The notes under the pieces were generated by a model, which was given only the letters and a program-made list of their open reading frames with translations, did no database searches and was not told where the DNA came from. Made by a program: the position numbers and the translations under genes. A DNA stretch of 64,000 bases from Lachnospiraceae bacterium (GTDB lineage Bacteria > Bacillota > Clostridia > Lachnospirales > Lachnospiraceae), in the NCBI GenBank assembly GCA_910576125.1, contig CAJTHM010000018.1, positions 92,312-156,311 of the forward strand. Reading direction: 5' to 3'. This document shows positions 34,970 to 44,537 of this stretch, in pieces. Positions within the stretch are counted from its first letter, which is position 1. Each line of letters opens with the position of its first letter.

Positions 34970-35458
34970 TTATTTTTTCTCTTCCTTAAAAGTCCATACC
35001 TTATTGATTACAAAATTTAAAGGGACACTGATAATCAGATTAATCAGCGGCGCAACATACTTGGAAATATGGAATACCGTTATCCATAACCAGGACAGGA
35101 TATTGTTTAGAAGAATGCCGGTAAATCCATAGGCAGCATAAGCTTTCAGCAGAGCCTTCCACAGGCTGCGGCTCTGTCCTTCCTTCTGTACGAAAACCAA
35201 ACGGTTATTCCAGTAGAAAGACCAGAGCACACTGAGCAGAAAGGCTACTATATTGCCGGCAATGTAGTCCCAGGGTAGGCTATAGGAGCGTAGCAGAAAC
35301 AGAACAAAAATATTGATTAGATAACTGATGACGGTATTGGATACGCCCACTATGCCGAACAGGATAAACTGGGTGATATTCTCCAGGGTGCGGACGTTGA
35401 TGTCTTTTTTTAAAAGCTTACCGATATTGCGGATTATCGTTTTTGCTAAAACATTCAT
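34970..35458 (-). CDS. GtrA-family membrane protein
   Basis: 162 residues with four membrane helices and the GtrA hallmarks QFILFGIVGVSNTVISYL near residue 29 and the ending NFVINKVWTFKEEKK. GtrA proteins flip undecaprenyl-phosphate-linked sugars or support GtrB-type enzymes. It is the last gene of the leftward glycan operon. The GtrB-like enzyme at 42150-43103 and the GtrII-like protein at 45341-46909 in the same operon would complete a side-branch glycosylation set. Confidence 0.9.
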   Translation of the reverse strand: MNVLAKTIIRNIGKLLKKDINVRTLENITQFILFGIVGVSNTVISYLINIFVLFLLRSYSLPWDYIAGNIVAFLLSVLWSFYWNNRLVFVQKEGQSRSLWKALLKAYAAYGFTGILLNNILSWLWITVFHISKYVAPLINLIISVPLNFVINKVWTFKEEKK

Positions 35459-35484
35459 TATATGTTCGGGCTCCGTTGTCTGTA

Positions 35485-36570
35485 TTAAATGTTGACATAA
35501 TTGGGGGCGAAAAATTCCCTAATCTGCCTGCTCATACATTCCGGAATGTCTCCATTATCAAAGTAAACCAAAGACCATTCAATGATTTTTTCCATTGCAG
35601 TCTCCACATTCCATCTGGGATGCCATCCCAGTGTGCGCTTCAGCTTAGAGCAATCCAATTTCAGGAAATTTGCCTCATGTGGGCCGCCATCATATTGATT
35701 GACCCACTTGATGGAATCACCGGACATCTCGTTCCATTTTTTACAGAATAAAGTCACCAAATCCCCTGTGGTCCAGCAGTCCGTCTCATCCGGTCCTACA
35801 TTGTAGCTTCCAGCATAGCCGGCATCTTCATACTGAGCCTTCGCAATCATCAGATATGCTGCTATCGGCTCCAGAACATGCTCATAAGGGCGCGTTGAAG
35901 CCGGATTTCTTACTATAATATCCTGCTTCTTTTTTGCGGCGCGGATGCAGTCGGGGATAATTCTGTCAGCGGCAAAGTCTCCGCCTCCAATTACGTTTCC
36001 GGCCCTGGCCGTTGAGATGGCAACACCACTGCCGGAGAAGAAAGAATTTTTGTAGCTTCCGGTCACCAGCTCAGAACAGGATTTGGAATTGGAATAAGGG
36101 TCGTATCCATTTAATTCTTCATTTTCCCGATAACCCCATTCCCATTCCCGGTTCAGGTATACCTTATCTGTTGTAACATTAAGGAAAGACTTTACGGACG
36201 GAGTGCAGCGGACACATTCCAGGACATTCACTGTCCCCATCACATTGGTCTCATATGTATACACAGGCTCTTTGTAGGATTCCCTTACGATGGGCTGTGC
36301 CGCCATGTGGATGACGATTTCCGGCTGTGCATCTGCGAATACTTTTTTCATATGTTCCAAGTCACGAATGTCTCCAACGACTGAATTCATCTGCGCTCCA
36401 ATGCCGCATATGTCAAAAAGGCTGGGCTGTGTAGGAGCCTCCAGTGCATAGCCAGTGACTTCGGCTCCGGCCATCAGCAAGAGCTGACACATCCAGGAGC
36501 CTTTGAAGCCGGTGTGACCGGTAAGCAAGACTTTTTTACCAAAATAGAACTTATTATTAGATTTTACCAT
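35485..36570 (-). CDS. rfbG: CDP-glucose 4,6-dehydratase
   Basis: 361 residues. The extended-SDR start KKVLLTGHTGFKGSWMCQLL is typical of RfbG/DdhB, and the catalytic segment is NGYDPYSNSKSCSELV (YxxxK). It makes CDP-4-keto-6-deoxyglucose from CDP-glucose. ATG 36570 has GGGGGA seven bases upstream; ATG 36600 overlaps the upstream gene's stop and is less likely. Works with RfbF and RfbH, both in this operon. Confidence 0.95.
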   Translation of the reverse strand: MVKSNNKFYFGKKVLLTGHTGFKGSWMCQLLLMAGAEVTGYALEAPTQPSLFDICGIGAQMNSVVGDIRDLEHMKKVFADAQPEIVIHMAAQPIVRESYKEPVYTYETNVMGTVNVLECVRCTPSVKSFLNVTTDKVYLNREWEWGYRENEELNGYDPYSNSKSCSELVTGSYKNSFFSGSGVAISTARAGNVIGGGDFAADRIIPDCIRAAKKKQDIIVRNPASTRPYEHVLEPIAAYLMIAKAQYEDAGYAGSYNVGPDETDCWTTGDLVTLFCKKWNEMSGDSIKWVNQYDGGPHEANFLKLDCSKLKRTLGWHPRWNVETAMEKIIEWSLVYFDNGDIPECMSRQIREFFAPNYVNI

Positions 36571-36596
36571 TATATATCCCCCATGCTTTATCAAGC

Positions 36597-38360
36597 TCAC
36601 TCATAAAGCCGTTTTATATCTTCTAAAATCATTTCAGGCACAAGTCTATTCTTCTTCATCACTTCTTCCAAGTCATAACGATCAAGAAATTCTTTTTGCA
36701 GTCCATAATTAAGCACTTGCATATTTTTCCAAGACCCATAAAACGATGCAATTTTCTCACCGAATCCACCATTCAGTATGCCATCCTCTAATGTGACTAT
36801 CATTTTGTGGTCACTGGCAAGCGCACAAAGCATATCTCTATCAATGCCCGAAATATACCTTGGGTTAATAAGCGTTGCTGAAATGCCATACTTGCTCAGC
36901 AACAAGCGAACCACCTCTTCGCCCATTTGGAAAAAGTCTCCCAATGCTATAACCGCAATCTCTTTTCCTGACTGTACCATATGATATTTATCCAAATGAC
37001 TATAGTCAACCTCTACATCCCATTTAGCTTCAAAAATACCATTGCGTGGAGCCCGAATAGCAACAGGATAATCATCCTGATCAATGCTCCAATCCAACAT
37101 CGCCAAATACTCCTGTCTATTCGTTGGAGCCAAATAAACCAAATTGGGAATATTAGATAGTAATGGAATATCAAAAATACCGATATGCGTCACATCATTC
37201 ACTGCGTAAACAGACGCATTCGCTACAATCAAAGTAGCTGCACACATATTAATGCATAATTCTTGTGAAATTTGATCATACGTTCTCTGGAAAAAAGTAG
37301 ACATAGTAGCAAAGACTGGCTTCCCGCCATTTCGGGCAATACCAGCAGCCAAGGCTACAGCATGTTCCTCTGCAATTCCCACATCAATAAACTGTTTACC
37401 GGCCGATTTTCTTTTATCTTCACTAAATGCAAGCGCATCTGGTACGGCTGCAATAATAGTCGTGATTCTTGAATCCTGTTTCATTCTTTCCAGCAGGTGG
37501 TCTCTAATAATTTTGTCATATCGTTCTCCTTTAAATGGATTTTTTTCTTCCCCAGTCTGGATATCAAAAGGACGAACCCAATGGCATTTTTCTTTATTTT
37601 GTTCCGCAATAGGATATCCTTTTCCCTTTGTAGTACAAATATGGACTACCACAGGGTGTGCTATATCCTTTACACCAGAAAACGCTTCTATCAAATCAGC
37701 AATATTATTGCCCCGTTCCACAAATAAATAATCATATCCAAATGCCCGAAACAGATTCAAATCCGACTTTCCGTGGGTTTCCCGCAATTTCGTAAAGTTT
37801 CGGTAGATGCCTCCATGATTCTCGGCAATTGACTGGCCATTGTCATTCACAATAATAATTAGATTGCTGCCAAGTTCTGATCCTCCAAAATCAAGCCCTT
37901 CCAGAGCCTCTCCGCCACTTAAAGATCCATCTCCAATAATAGCAATGATGTTTTCATGTCCGCCATTCAAATCCCTTGCTTTAGCCAAGCCACAAGCAAG
38001 GCTAATCGAAGTGGCTGTATGTCCTACTTGAAAAAAATCATGTTCACTTTCCGCTGGATTTGTATATCCACTTACTGACCGGTATTGCTCAGGAGATATA
38101 AATGCTTCTTTCCGTCCGGTCAGAATTTTGTGTGTATAGCATTGATGCGATACATCAAATACAATCTTATCTTTGGGCGAGTCAAACACATAATGCAATG
38201 CAATAGTAGCCTCTACCATTCCCAAGTTAGAAGCAAGATGTCCACCTATACAGCTTGATTTTGTCAACAATGCTCCCCTGATTTCATCAGCTAACTTTTC
38301 ACATTCGCTAATCGTCATGTTTTTTAAATCCGTAGGTGCGTTTAACTTCTCCAAATACAT
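36597..38360 (-). CDS. DXS-like transketolase-family ThDP enzyme of a glycan locus
   Basis: 587 residues with the full DXS layout. SSCIGGHLASNLGMVEATIAL comes first, then the ThDP motif GDGSLSGGEALEGLDFGG, then the catalytic-Glu segment GIAEEHAVALAAGIARNGG, and the C-terminal transketolase domain. It is somewhat shorter than housekeeping DXS (about 620) and sits between sugar-nucleotide genes. A role in branched-sugar assembly (acyl or ketol transfer to a keto-sugar) is therefore more likely than isoprenoid synthesis; this is inference. ATG 38360 with AGGAG eight bases upstream. Confidence 0.78.
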   Translation of the reverse strand: MYLEKLNAPTDLKNMTISECEKLADEIRGALLTKSSCIGGHLASNLGMVEATIALHYVFDSPKDKIVFDVSHQCYTHKILTGRKEAFISPEQYRSVSGYTNPAESEHDFFQVGHTATSISLACGLAKARDLNGGHENIIAIIGDGSLSGGEALEGLDFGGSELGSNLIIIVNDNGQSIAENHGGIYRNFTKLRETHGKSDLNLFRAFGYDYLFVERGNNIADLIEAFSGVKDIAHPVVVHICTTKGKGYPIAEQNKEKCHWVRPFDIQTGEEKNPFKGERYDKIIRDHLLERMKQDSRITTIIAAVPDALAFSEDKRKSAGKQFIDVGIAEEHAVALAAGIARNGGKPVFATMSTFFQRTYDQISQELCINMCAATLIVANASVYAVNDVTHIGIFDIPLLSNIPNLVYLAPTNRQEYLAMLDWSIDQDDYPVAIRAPRNGIFEAKWDVEVDYSHLDKYHMVQSGKEIAVIALGDFFQMGEEVVRLLLSKYGISATLINPRYISGIDRDMLCALASDHKMIVTLEDGILNGGFGEKIASFYGSWKNMQVLNYGLQKEFLDRYDLEEVMKKNRLVPEMILEDIKRLYE

Positions 38361-38374
38361 AATTTATCTCCTTT

Positions 38375-40060
38375 TTATAATTCATCTAATTTTTTATATA
38401 ATTCTTTTCCTATTAAAGGTGTCATCTGCTGACATGGATTACCTTTGGGTATATTGGGCGTCAAAGGGATTTCAGAAAAGGCTATTTCATATACTAACGG
38501 CTCATTTCTTCCAATCAGGGCAATCTTTTCAGCCCTATTCACTGTACTGGCATTAACATAACGAATTCCATATCCCTCACAGATTTTTGGGAAATCAGGA
38601 ACAGCATATCCACTTTCAAACGTTACATGCACATGCTTTCCATATGTTTTGCCCTCCTGATCACGTATCATACCGGATGACTTATTATTAAGTAGCAAAA
38701 CTGTAACCGGCAGTTTCCAATGCGCAATGTATTGAAGTTCTTGAATGTTATACTGGAAACCCTGATCGCCCATAACACAAACCACTTTTTGTGATGTGGC
38801 ATAATACGCACCTATGGCTCTGCCTAGCGCACTGCCCAACGTACCAAAAGATTTGGAATACAGAGCTTTCGCAGATGGTCTCACAAACTCAAAAGCTCTT
38901 GAAAACCAAAACTCATTGTTACCCACGTCACATACATAAGTTATATCAGATGGTTGAAATTTCATATATTCCGCAATCTGTATAACAGGATCGACCATGT
39001 CGCATTGGTTTAAGGCCTCTTTAATCTTATAGCATACATCAAGCCACCCTTCTTTATCATCGAAGCTGTAATCACCCTGTTCCCATTCTGCCACAAGGCT
39101 ACGCATGTCTATATGTAGATTGAGTGCTTCTGGTATTTCTCGTTGGAATTCTGTCGAATCTATCTCTATCCGAATAACATGAGCCTGTCTCAGGATTCCG
39201 GAAAAAGTTTCAGAATCCTTGGGAAAAGAAAGCCTGTTCCCGATAGCAATAATCAAATCCGCTTTAGATAAAATGAAATTGCTGTATCTAAGCCCATGAC
39301 TTCCAATATATCCATAATAATGTTCCAGGTTACAGGCGATATCCTGAGCCGCCCTGCTTGAAAGCACCGGAACTCTTAAACGTTCCAGCCACTGCTTTAT
39401 ACCATTGCTACAACCTGCCTGCCGGATACCGTCTCCTATTAGAATAATGGGCCGATGATATTTTAGTAAGGCACATTTCATGGCGTTAGATGCTGTCTGG
39501 TTATCATACACATCTTCCAAGACATTTCGTTTCTCCTTATCATCAGGGAACAACTCTTTCTTAAGTATTTTCGTTGAAAAGTCTAGGAATACAGGACCTT
39601 TTCGCCCATGCATGGCCATATGGCATGCCATCTGCAGTATTTCCGGCACCACTTCGGCCTGATTGATGTTTATCGCATACTTTGTAATAGTTTCGACGAT
39701 TGGAACCATGTCCATTTCCTGATCGGACTCATAACGCATATTATTGGGGGTTCCACGACTTCCGTGTGCTGTGATAAAAAGTACCGGCAAAGACTCCTGC
39801 CACGCATCTGCTATGCAGGTAACCATATTAGCAATTCCTGGTCCCCTGGTTGCATATGCAACTCCCAGTCCTTTCCCTGCCTGAGCATATCCACAAGCGG
39901 CAAAGCCCGACATTTGTTCATGATAGTTGAGGTGTGGTGCGATATTCGGCGTCCTGTCAAAAGCATATAAAAGCGGAAGCACTACTCCGCCAGGGATTCC
40001 AAATACATCTGTGACACCGATTTTTTCTAAATATTCTGCCACATAGTCAGCTACGGTCAT
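38375..40060 (-). CDS. Acetolactate-synthase-like ThDP enzyme (YerE-like candidate)
   Basis: 561 residues from ATG 40060 (GGAGG six bases upstream; the frame open to 40153 is not conserved). The catalytic Glu lies in NYHEQMSGFAACGYAQ. The middle domain follows, and the C-terminal ThDP/Mg motif is GDQGFQYNIQELQYIAHWKLP. Acetolactate synthases decarboxylate pyruvate and add the two-carbon unit to a ketone. YerE, of this family, adds it to CDP-4-keto-3,6-dideoxyhexose to make yersiniose. With rfbF, rfbG and rfbH in the same operon, a YerE-type role is the leading hypothesis. Confidence 0.8.
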   Translation of the reverse strand: MTVADYVAEYLEKIGVTDVFGIPGGVVLPLLYAFDRTPNIAPHLNYHEQMSGFAACGYAQAGKGLGVAYATRGPGIANMVTCIADAWQESLPVLFITAHGSRGTPNNMRYESDQEMDMVPIVETITKYAININQAEVVPEILQMACHMAMHGRKGPVFLDFSTKILKKELFPDDKEKRNVLEDVYDNQTASNAMKCALLKYHRPIILIGDGIRQAGCSNGIKQWLERLRVPVLSSRAAQDIACNLEHYYGYIGSHGLRYSNFILSKADLIIAIGNRLSFPKDSETFSGILRQAHVIRIEIDSTEFQREIPEALNLHIDMRSLVAEWEQGDYSFDDKEGWLDVCYKIKEALNQCDMVDPVIQIAEYMKFQPSDITYVCDVGNNEFWFSRAFEFVRPSAKALYSKSFGTLGSALGRAIGAYYATSQKVVCVMGDQGFQYNIQELQYIAHWKLPVTVLLLNNKSSGMIRDQEGKTYGKHVHVTFESGYAVPDFPKICEGYGIRYVNASTVNRAEKIALIGRNEPLVYEIAFSEIPLTPNIPKGNPCQQMTPLIGKELYKKLDEL

Positions 40061-40085
40061 TCTCATCCTCCAATATAATGTTCTC

Positions 40086-41129
40086 CTACAATTGAATATT
40101 CCTTTCCAGCAGCTTTGACAAATTATCCTTACTGAAACGATGCCGCATCTCATCTGGCATGTCAGACAGCAAACGGTTAATTTCTGCTAATTTCATATGA
40201 TTGGCTACCTTTAAAGTATATGCGTACTTATATGCAGTTCTATGGATAGCAGGCAACAGACCCACTGGCGAATATCCCCAGGAACCGGGTTCCCTCATGG
40301 GAAAACTTTCAAGTATATCACACACTTCCAAAATATTTTCAAAATCATATTTTTTGTCGAAATACGCATTAAGAAAATGTGCAATGACCTCTGTCTGTAG
40401 ATTGCCCGCTCCTTGCCCCATACCCGTCACACAGGAATCTAAAATTACATTTCTATAATTGTGATATTGTAGGAAAAATTTTGCATTGGCAAAGGCTCTA
40501 GCCATATTGTTATGTGCATGAAAACCGATATGGATGTTCGAATCTAATCGCTCATTATACAGCCTAAAGAAATTTTCGATATCCCTCTCATCCATATATC
40601 CATAACTATCCACAAAATAAAGTGCATAAGCACCTATTTCATTAGCAGTATGTATCACTCTTTTCAGTTCATCCTCTGTATAGCGCATAGTAACCATAGG
40701 TTGGATGAAAACTTTATAACCCTTTTTAGAAAGCATAGCGCAATAGTCTAATGACTTTTGAAGTTCTGAATACCTAAGGCAGACTCTGACCCCATCACAT
40801 AAACCGGGATGATATTCCGGAATCGAATCAGAATCCGTATCTGGCCCAATATAAAAACAGACAAACATTTGATTTTTATCTCTCCAGGAAGGAATTTCTC
40901 TGGAAAGTAACTCAATATTTTGGAATATTGCATATTTTTCTAATCCTTTGTCAGAACCACCAATGGATCCGAGTTCAATAACATCAATTTTCGCATTTCT
41001 GAGATGAGTCGCAATCGCACTGCGATTTTCTACAGTGAACCCCGTTTTGATACCAAGTTTATTGAGATCTTCCAGTCCCCGGCCTCCATCCCGTATGGTG
41101 CAATCCAATAATTTTATGTTTCCTTGCAT
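40086..41129 (-). CDS. DRE-TIM aldolase/acyl-transferase family protein (HMGL-like)
   Basis: 347 residues. LLDCTIRDGGRGL supplies the D-R-E metal motif of DRE-TIM metallolyases, GFHAHNNMARAFANA the HxH metal ligands, and DSCVTGMGQGAGNLQTE the conserved loop of 4-hydroxy-2-oxovalerate-aldolase-like enzymes. It is adjacent to two ThDP enzymes. It probably makes or cleaves the 2-keto-acid used as branch donor, or condenses pyruvate with an aldehyde. ATG 41129 has GAGGGG nine bases upstream. Confidence 0.82.
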   Translation of the reverse strand: MQGNIKLLDCTIRDGGRGLEDLNKLGIKTGFTVENRSAIATHLRNAKIDVIELGSIGGSDKGLEKYAIFQNIELLSREIPSWRDKNQMFVCFYIGPDTDSDSIPEYHPGLCDGVRVCLRYSELQKSLDYCAMLSKKGYKVFIQPMVTMRYTEDELKRVIHTANEIGAYALYFVDSYGYMDERDIENFFRLYNERLDSNIHIGFHAHNNMARAFANAKFFLQYHNYRNVILDSCVTGMGQGAGNLQTEVIAHFLNAYFDKKYDFENILEVCDILESFPMREPGSWGYSPVGLLPAIHRTAYKYAYTLKVANHMKLAEINRLLSDMPDEMRHRFSKDNLSKLLERNIQL

Positions 41130-41145
41130 ATCTTTACCCCTCGTT

Positions 41146-42153
41146 TTAAGTTCCCATTCTCGCTGCTATATAGCCTCTAACTGTTTCAGTAATGCCTTCT
41201 TGTATCCCTGTTTCCAAAGACCAGCCAAGAGTTTTTAATTTATGATTATCCAACATTATGCCTGGTTTACGTATCTCGGCGTTCTCCGGAAATATAAGCC
41301 TGACTTTTTGATGTAACTGTAAATCAACGCAATCAGCAATGATTTTCACCATTTCATCTATCGATTTGAAATTATCACGTTCCCCACCTGAAGAGATATT
41401 ATAGGCTTCTCCAGTGTTTCCTTTCATAGCCAAAAGAATCAATCCATTCACTGCATCCCTGATATAAATATTATCGCGTCTCGGCATACCGGTATGGCGG
41501 AATGCCAGATCCTTTCCTGAAACAGCCTTATCCAAGAATTCATAAAATGCTGTATTCGGACAAAGTTTTGTATATCCATAGACATAACCTATTCGTGCAA
41601 TTACGCAATCTATTCCGTACTGTTTTCCATATGCCCGTACCATAACTTCTATCATTCTTTTAGATTCAGAATAAGGCGCCGCACCACATTGCAAGGAATC
41701 TGCTAAATCAGTATCAGCTTCGCAAACTGTCCTGTCCCTATCCATGGAACTCCCATATACAGTAGCAGAAGAAAACACTACCAGCCTTCCGGCACGTCCA
41801 TATTTATTTTTTTGATGAACTAAATATTCAAGGCAGTTTTTTGTACCAGATAAATTAGCTTCAATAGTATTTACAGGAAAATTTTGAATATCCTGGCCGG
41901 AAATTGGACTGGCGGCATGGAAGATACAAGTTACATTCCCTGCCTCCTCTGGAAATTTATCTGCAATATTCCCAAGTGTATAAGAAAAGCAAGCATCTTT
42001 CAATTTGTCGCCAAAGACATATTTTATCTTTTCCTCATCTCGCCCCATAGCAATAACTTCGACTTTATCGTTTAATAGCCGTTCTACCAAGTGGCTTCCT
42101 ATAAGTCCTGTTGCACCTGTAACCAAAACCCTCATTTTCTGTGTGCCATTCAT
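41146..42153 (-). CDS. NAD-dependent sugar epimerase/reductase (SDR)
   Basis: 335 residues. MRVLVTGATGLIGSHLVERL is the NAD-binding start, SSATVYGSS the Ser strand and APYSESKRMIEVMVRAYG the YxxxK site. In CDP-dideoxyhexose operons an SDR at this step reduces the 4-keto group (CDP-abequose type) or the branch ketone (YerF type). Either fits here; the branch-chain genes next to it favour the YerF-like reading. ATG 42153 with GAGGAG upstream, overlapping the previous stop by four bases. Confidence 0.82.
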   Translation of the reverse strand: MNGTQKMRVLVTGATGLIGSHLVERLLNDKVEVIAMGRDEEKIKYVFGDKLKDACFSYTLGNIADKFPEEAGNVTCIFHAASPISGQDIQNFPVNTIEANLSGTKNCLEYLVHQKNKYGRAGRLVVFSSATVYGSSMDRDRTVCEADTDLADSLQCGAAPYSESKRMIEVMVRAYGKQYGIDCVIARIGYVYGYTKLCPNTAFYEFLDKAVSGKDLAFRHTGMPRRDNIYIRDAVNGLILLAMKGNTGEAYNISSGGERDNFKSIDEMVKIIADCVDLQLHQKVRLIFPENAEIRKPGIMLDNHKLKTLGWSLETGIQEGITETVRGYIAARMGT

Positions 42154-43103
42154 TTTACAGTCTCCTCAAAATTAATACGCTCAGATTCCACAACTAAAGG
42201 ACGCTTCATTGCCCGACGGTTGATACTTATAATATACTCACCCATTAGACCCATAAATATCAGCTGCACTGAACCAAGAAAAAATAATCCTATCAAAATG
42301 GGAGCCGTCCCCATATTAAAGGCATACCAATTACACAGTTTTATCACCAGATATACCATGGCGATAATAAAACTAAGTAATGCCACAAAAAAGCCAACAA
42401 ATGTTGCTAGCCTTAGCCCTACTTTCGTATAAGATGTAAAGCTACGCATAGCCACATCATACAGCGTGAAAAATTTAATGTGACTTTTTCCTGCCCGCCT
42501 TTTCTGCTGTTCATATGGCACTTCCAGTCTATTCTCACCAAATTCCGCCACAACACCTCGCAGCAAAGGGATAGGATCATCAAGTTTCCTTAATATATCC
42601 AAGAACTCTTTATCATACAAGCCAAAACCTGTAAAATGCTCAATAATTTCTGTATCTGCCATTTTTCTGATTAATTTATAATAAATTGTTCGAAATAAGC
42701 GCATCACAGGATTCTCTTTGCTAGTCTTTTTGATTGCTGTAATGACCTTATAACCTTTTTCCCATTCTCGAACCATTTGGGGCAGCATATCAATAGGATC
42801 TTGAAAATCTGCGCATAACAATATCGCACACTCTCCTGTTGCCTGAAGGAGGCCATAGTAGGGAGAATTATCTGGACCAAAATTCTTTAGATTAAAAATC
42901 GCTTTAATTTTAGGATTGTTTTTACATAATTCTCTGATGATATTACGTGTATTATCTTTTGAATTATTATCAATAAAAATCAATTCGTAATCATAATCAG
43001 CAAGATTTTGACCTAATTCCCTTATCACTTCTTCAGAAAGCAGACGAATGTTCTCTTCTTCATTATAAGTCGGCACAACAATGCTCACAGTTTCCATACC
43101 CAT
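42150..43103 (-). CDS. Family 2 glycosyltransferase, GtrB/DPM1-like, membrane-anchored
   Basis: 317 residues. VSIVVPTYNEEENIRLLSEE, IDNNSKDNT and CADFQDPIDMLPQMV are the GT-A metal and donor motifs. Two membrane helices near residues 235-260 and 270-295 complete the GtrB topology. It loads a sugar on undecaprenyl phosphate; GtrA (34970) of the same operon would be its flippase. ATG 43103 or the second ATG two codons later. Confidence 0.88.
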   Translation of the reverse strand: MGMETVSIVVPTYNEEENIRLLSEEVIRELGQNLADYDYELIFIDNNSKDNTRNIIRELCKNNPKIKAIFNLKNFGPDNSPYYGLLQATGECAILLCADFQDPIDMLPQMVREWEKGYKVITAIKKTSKENPVMRLFRTIYYKLIRKMADTEIIEHFTGFGLYDKEFLDILRKLDDPIPLLRGVVAEFGENRLEVPYEQQKRRAGKSHIKFFTLYDVAMRSFTSYTKVGLRLATFVGFFVALLSFIIAMVYLVIKLCNWYAFNMGTAPILIGLFFLGSVQLIFMGLMGEYIISINRRAMKRPLVVESERINFEETVK

Positions 43104-43156
43104 ATCATCCTATACAAGTTTGTTTAAATAGATTTTTCCAATTAATAATTCTTTCA

Positions 43157-44494
43157 TTAATTATTAATAGCTTTCCGAATCGCTCCAGCCATATAATCAA
43201 TCATTGCATCTGTCATTCCTGGATACACACCTACCCAAAAAGTATCCCTCATAATCCTATCGGTGTTAGCCAAATCACCACAAATCCGATATCCTTGTCC
43301 GGTTACGCGCATCTCATCAAAGCAGGGATGCTTAATCAAATTACCCGCAAACAACATCCTTGTCTGAATGCCCTTAGACTCTATGTATTGCACCACTTGA
43401 TTCCTATCAATACCTTCCTGACAGGTAATCAAGAAGCCAAACCAGCTAGGGTCTGAATTTTCGCAGGCCTCAGGAAGAATCAGCTTGTCCTCTGTTCCGG
43501 CCAATGCTGACTTCAGCCTAGCAAAATTGTGCTTGCGCCTTTCCACAAAGCCAGGAAACTTCTCCAGCTGGGCGCAGCCAACAGCCGCCTGCATATCCGT
43601 GGCTTTTAGGTTATAGCCGAAGTGGGAGTATACGTATTTATGGTCATATCCCAGGGGCAGTTCCCCATACTGTCTGTCGAACCTGTGTCCACAGAGGTTG
43701 TCTCTGCCTGAGGGACAGATACAGTCACGCCCCCAGTCTCTAAAAGAACGGATAATCTTATGTAGCAGAGGATTATTGGTATAGACAGCGCCTCCTTCCC
43801 CCATGGTCATATGGTGGGGAGGATAAAAACTGGAAGTTCCAATATCTCCGATAGTACCTGTGAATTTTTCTTCTCCATCGATGGTATATTTAGACCCCAG
43901 GGCATCACAATTGTCTTCCACAAGCCATAGACTATGACGATTACAGAATGCTTTTACAGCTCCCAAATCAAATGGATTGCCCAGTGTATGTGCAATCATG
44001 ACTGCTTTCGTTTTATCTGAGAGAGCACCCTCCAGTTTGCTTACATCAATATTGTACTGAGGAATGGTAACATCCACAAAGACAGGAATTGCGCCATATT
44101 GAATCATAGGGGTCACCGTAGTCGGGAAGCCAGCTGCAACAGTGATGACCTCATCGCCTCTCCGAATGCACCGCTCCCCCAGGAGAGGAGATGTCAATGC
44201 CATAAAAGCATTAAGATTGGCCGAAGAACCGGAATTAACCAAAGAGCAATATTTCACTTTCAGATACTTTGCAAGCTTCTGCTCAAATTCATCTGTATAT
44301 CTTCCGGAAGTAAGCCAGAATTCCAGAGCACTGTCAACTAGGTTCACAATCTCCGCGCTGTCATAGACGCGGGATGCATAGGGGATTCGTTGGCCTTCCT
44401 GAAAATCTATATCATGTTTGTGATATGTATCAGCATATTCCTTAATTATTTCTAAAATCTCTCCACGAGCCTTCTGTTCTGTTTTATTAGACAT
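43157..44494 (-). CDS. rfbH: CDP-4-keto-6-deoxyglucose 3-dehydrase (E1)
   Basis: 445 residues, the PMP-dependent iron-sulfur E1 enzyme making the 3-deoxy intermediate of 3,6-dideoxyhexoses. The cofactor segment SFYPPHHMTMGEGG has His where ordinary aminotransferases have Lys, diagnostic of E1. A cysteine cluster CICPSGRDNLC fits the [2Fe-2S] ligands. The N-terminal DTYHKHDIDFQEG is typical of RfbH. Its reductase partner E3 (rfbI/ascD/ddhD) is not in the window. ATG 44494 with GGGAGG upstream. Confidence 0.95.
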   Translation of the reverse strand: MSNKTEQKARGEILEIIKEYADTYHKHDIDFQEGQRIPYASRVYDSAEIVNLVDSALEFWLTSGRYTDEFEQKLAKYLKVKYCSLVNSGSSANLNAFMALTSPLLGERCIRRGDEVITVAAGFPTTVTPMIQYGAIPVFVDVTIPQYNIDVSKLEGALSDKTKAVMIAHTLGNPFDLGAVKAFCNRHSLWLVEDNCDALGSKYTIDGEEKFTGTIGDIGTSSFYPPHHMTMGEGGAVYTNNPLLHKIIRSFRDWGRDCICPSGRDNLCGHRFDRQYGELPLGYDHKYVYSHFGYNLKATDMQAAVGCAQLEKFPGFVERRKHNFARLKSALAGTEDKLILPEACENSDPSWFGFLITCQEGIDRNQVVQYIESKGIQTRMLFAGNLIKHPCFDEMRVTGQGYRICGDLANTDRIMRDTFWVGVYPGMTDAMIDYMAGAIRKAINN

Positions 44495-44537
44495 TTCTAT
44501 TCCTCCCTGATGATAACCTTCCTACGATTTTCCTACT

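Noticed and set aside
36597..38360. Housekeeping 1-deoxyxylulose-5-phosphate synthase
   Set aside because: Not excluded, but the shorter length, AT-rich context and position between sugar-nucleotide genes favour a specialised paralogue. A second dxs elsewhere in the genome would settle it.
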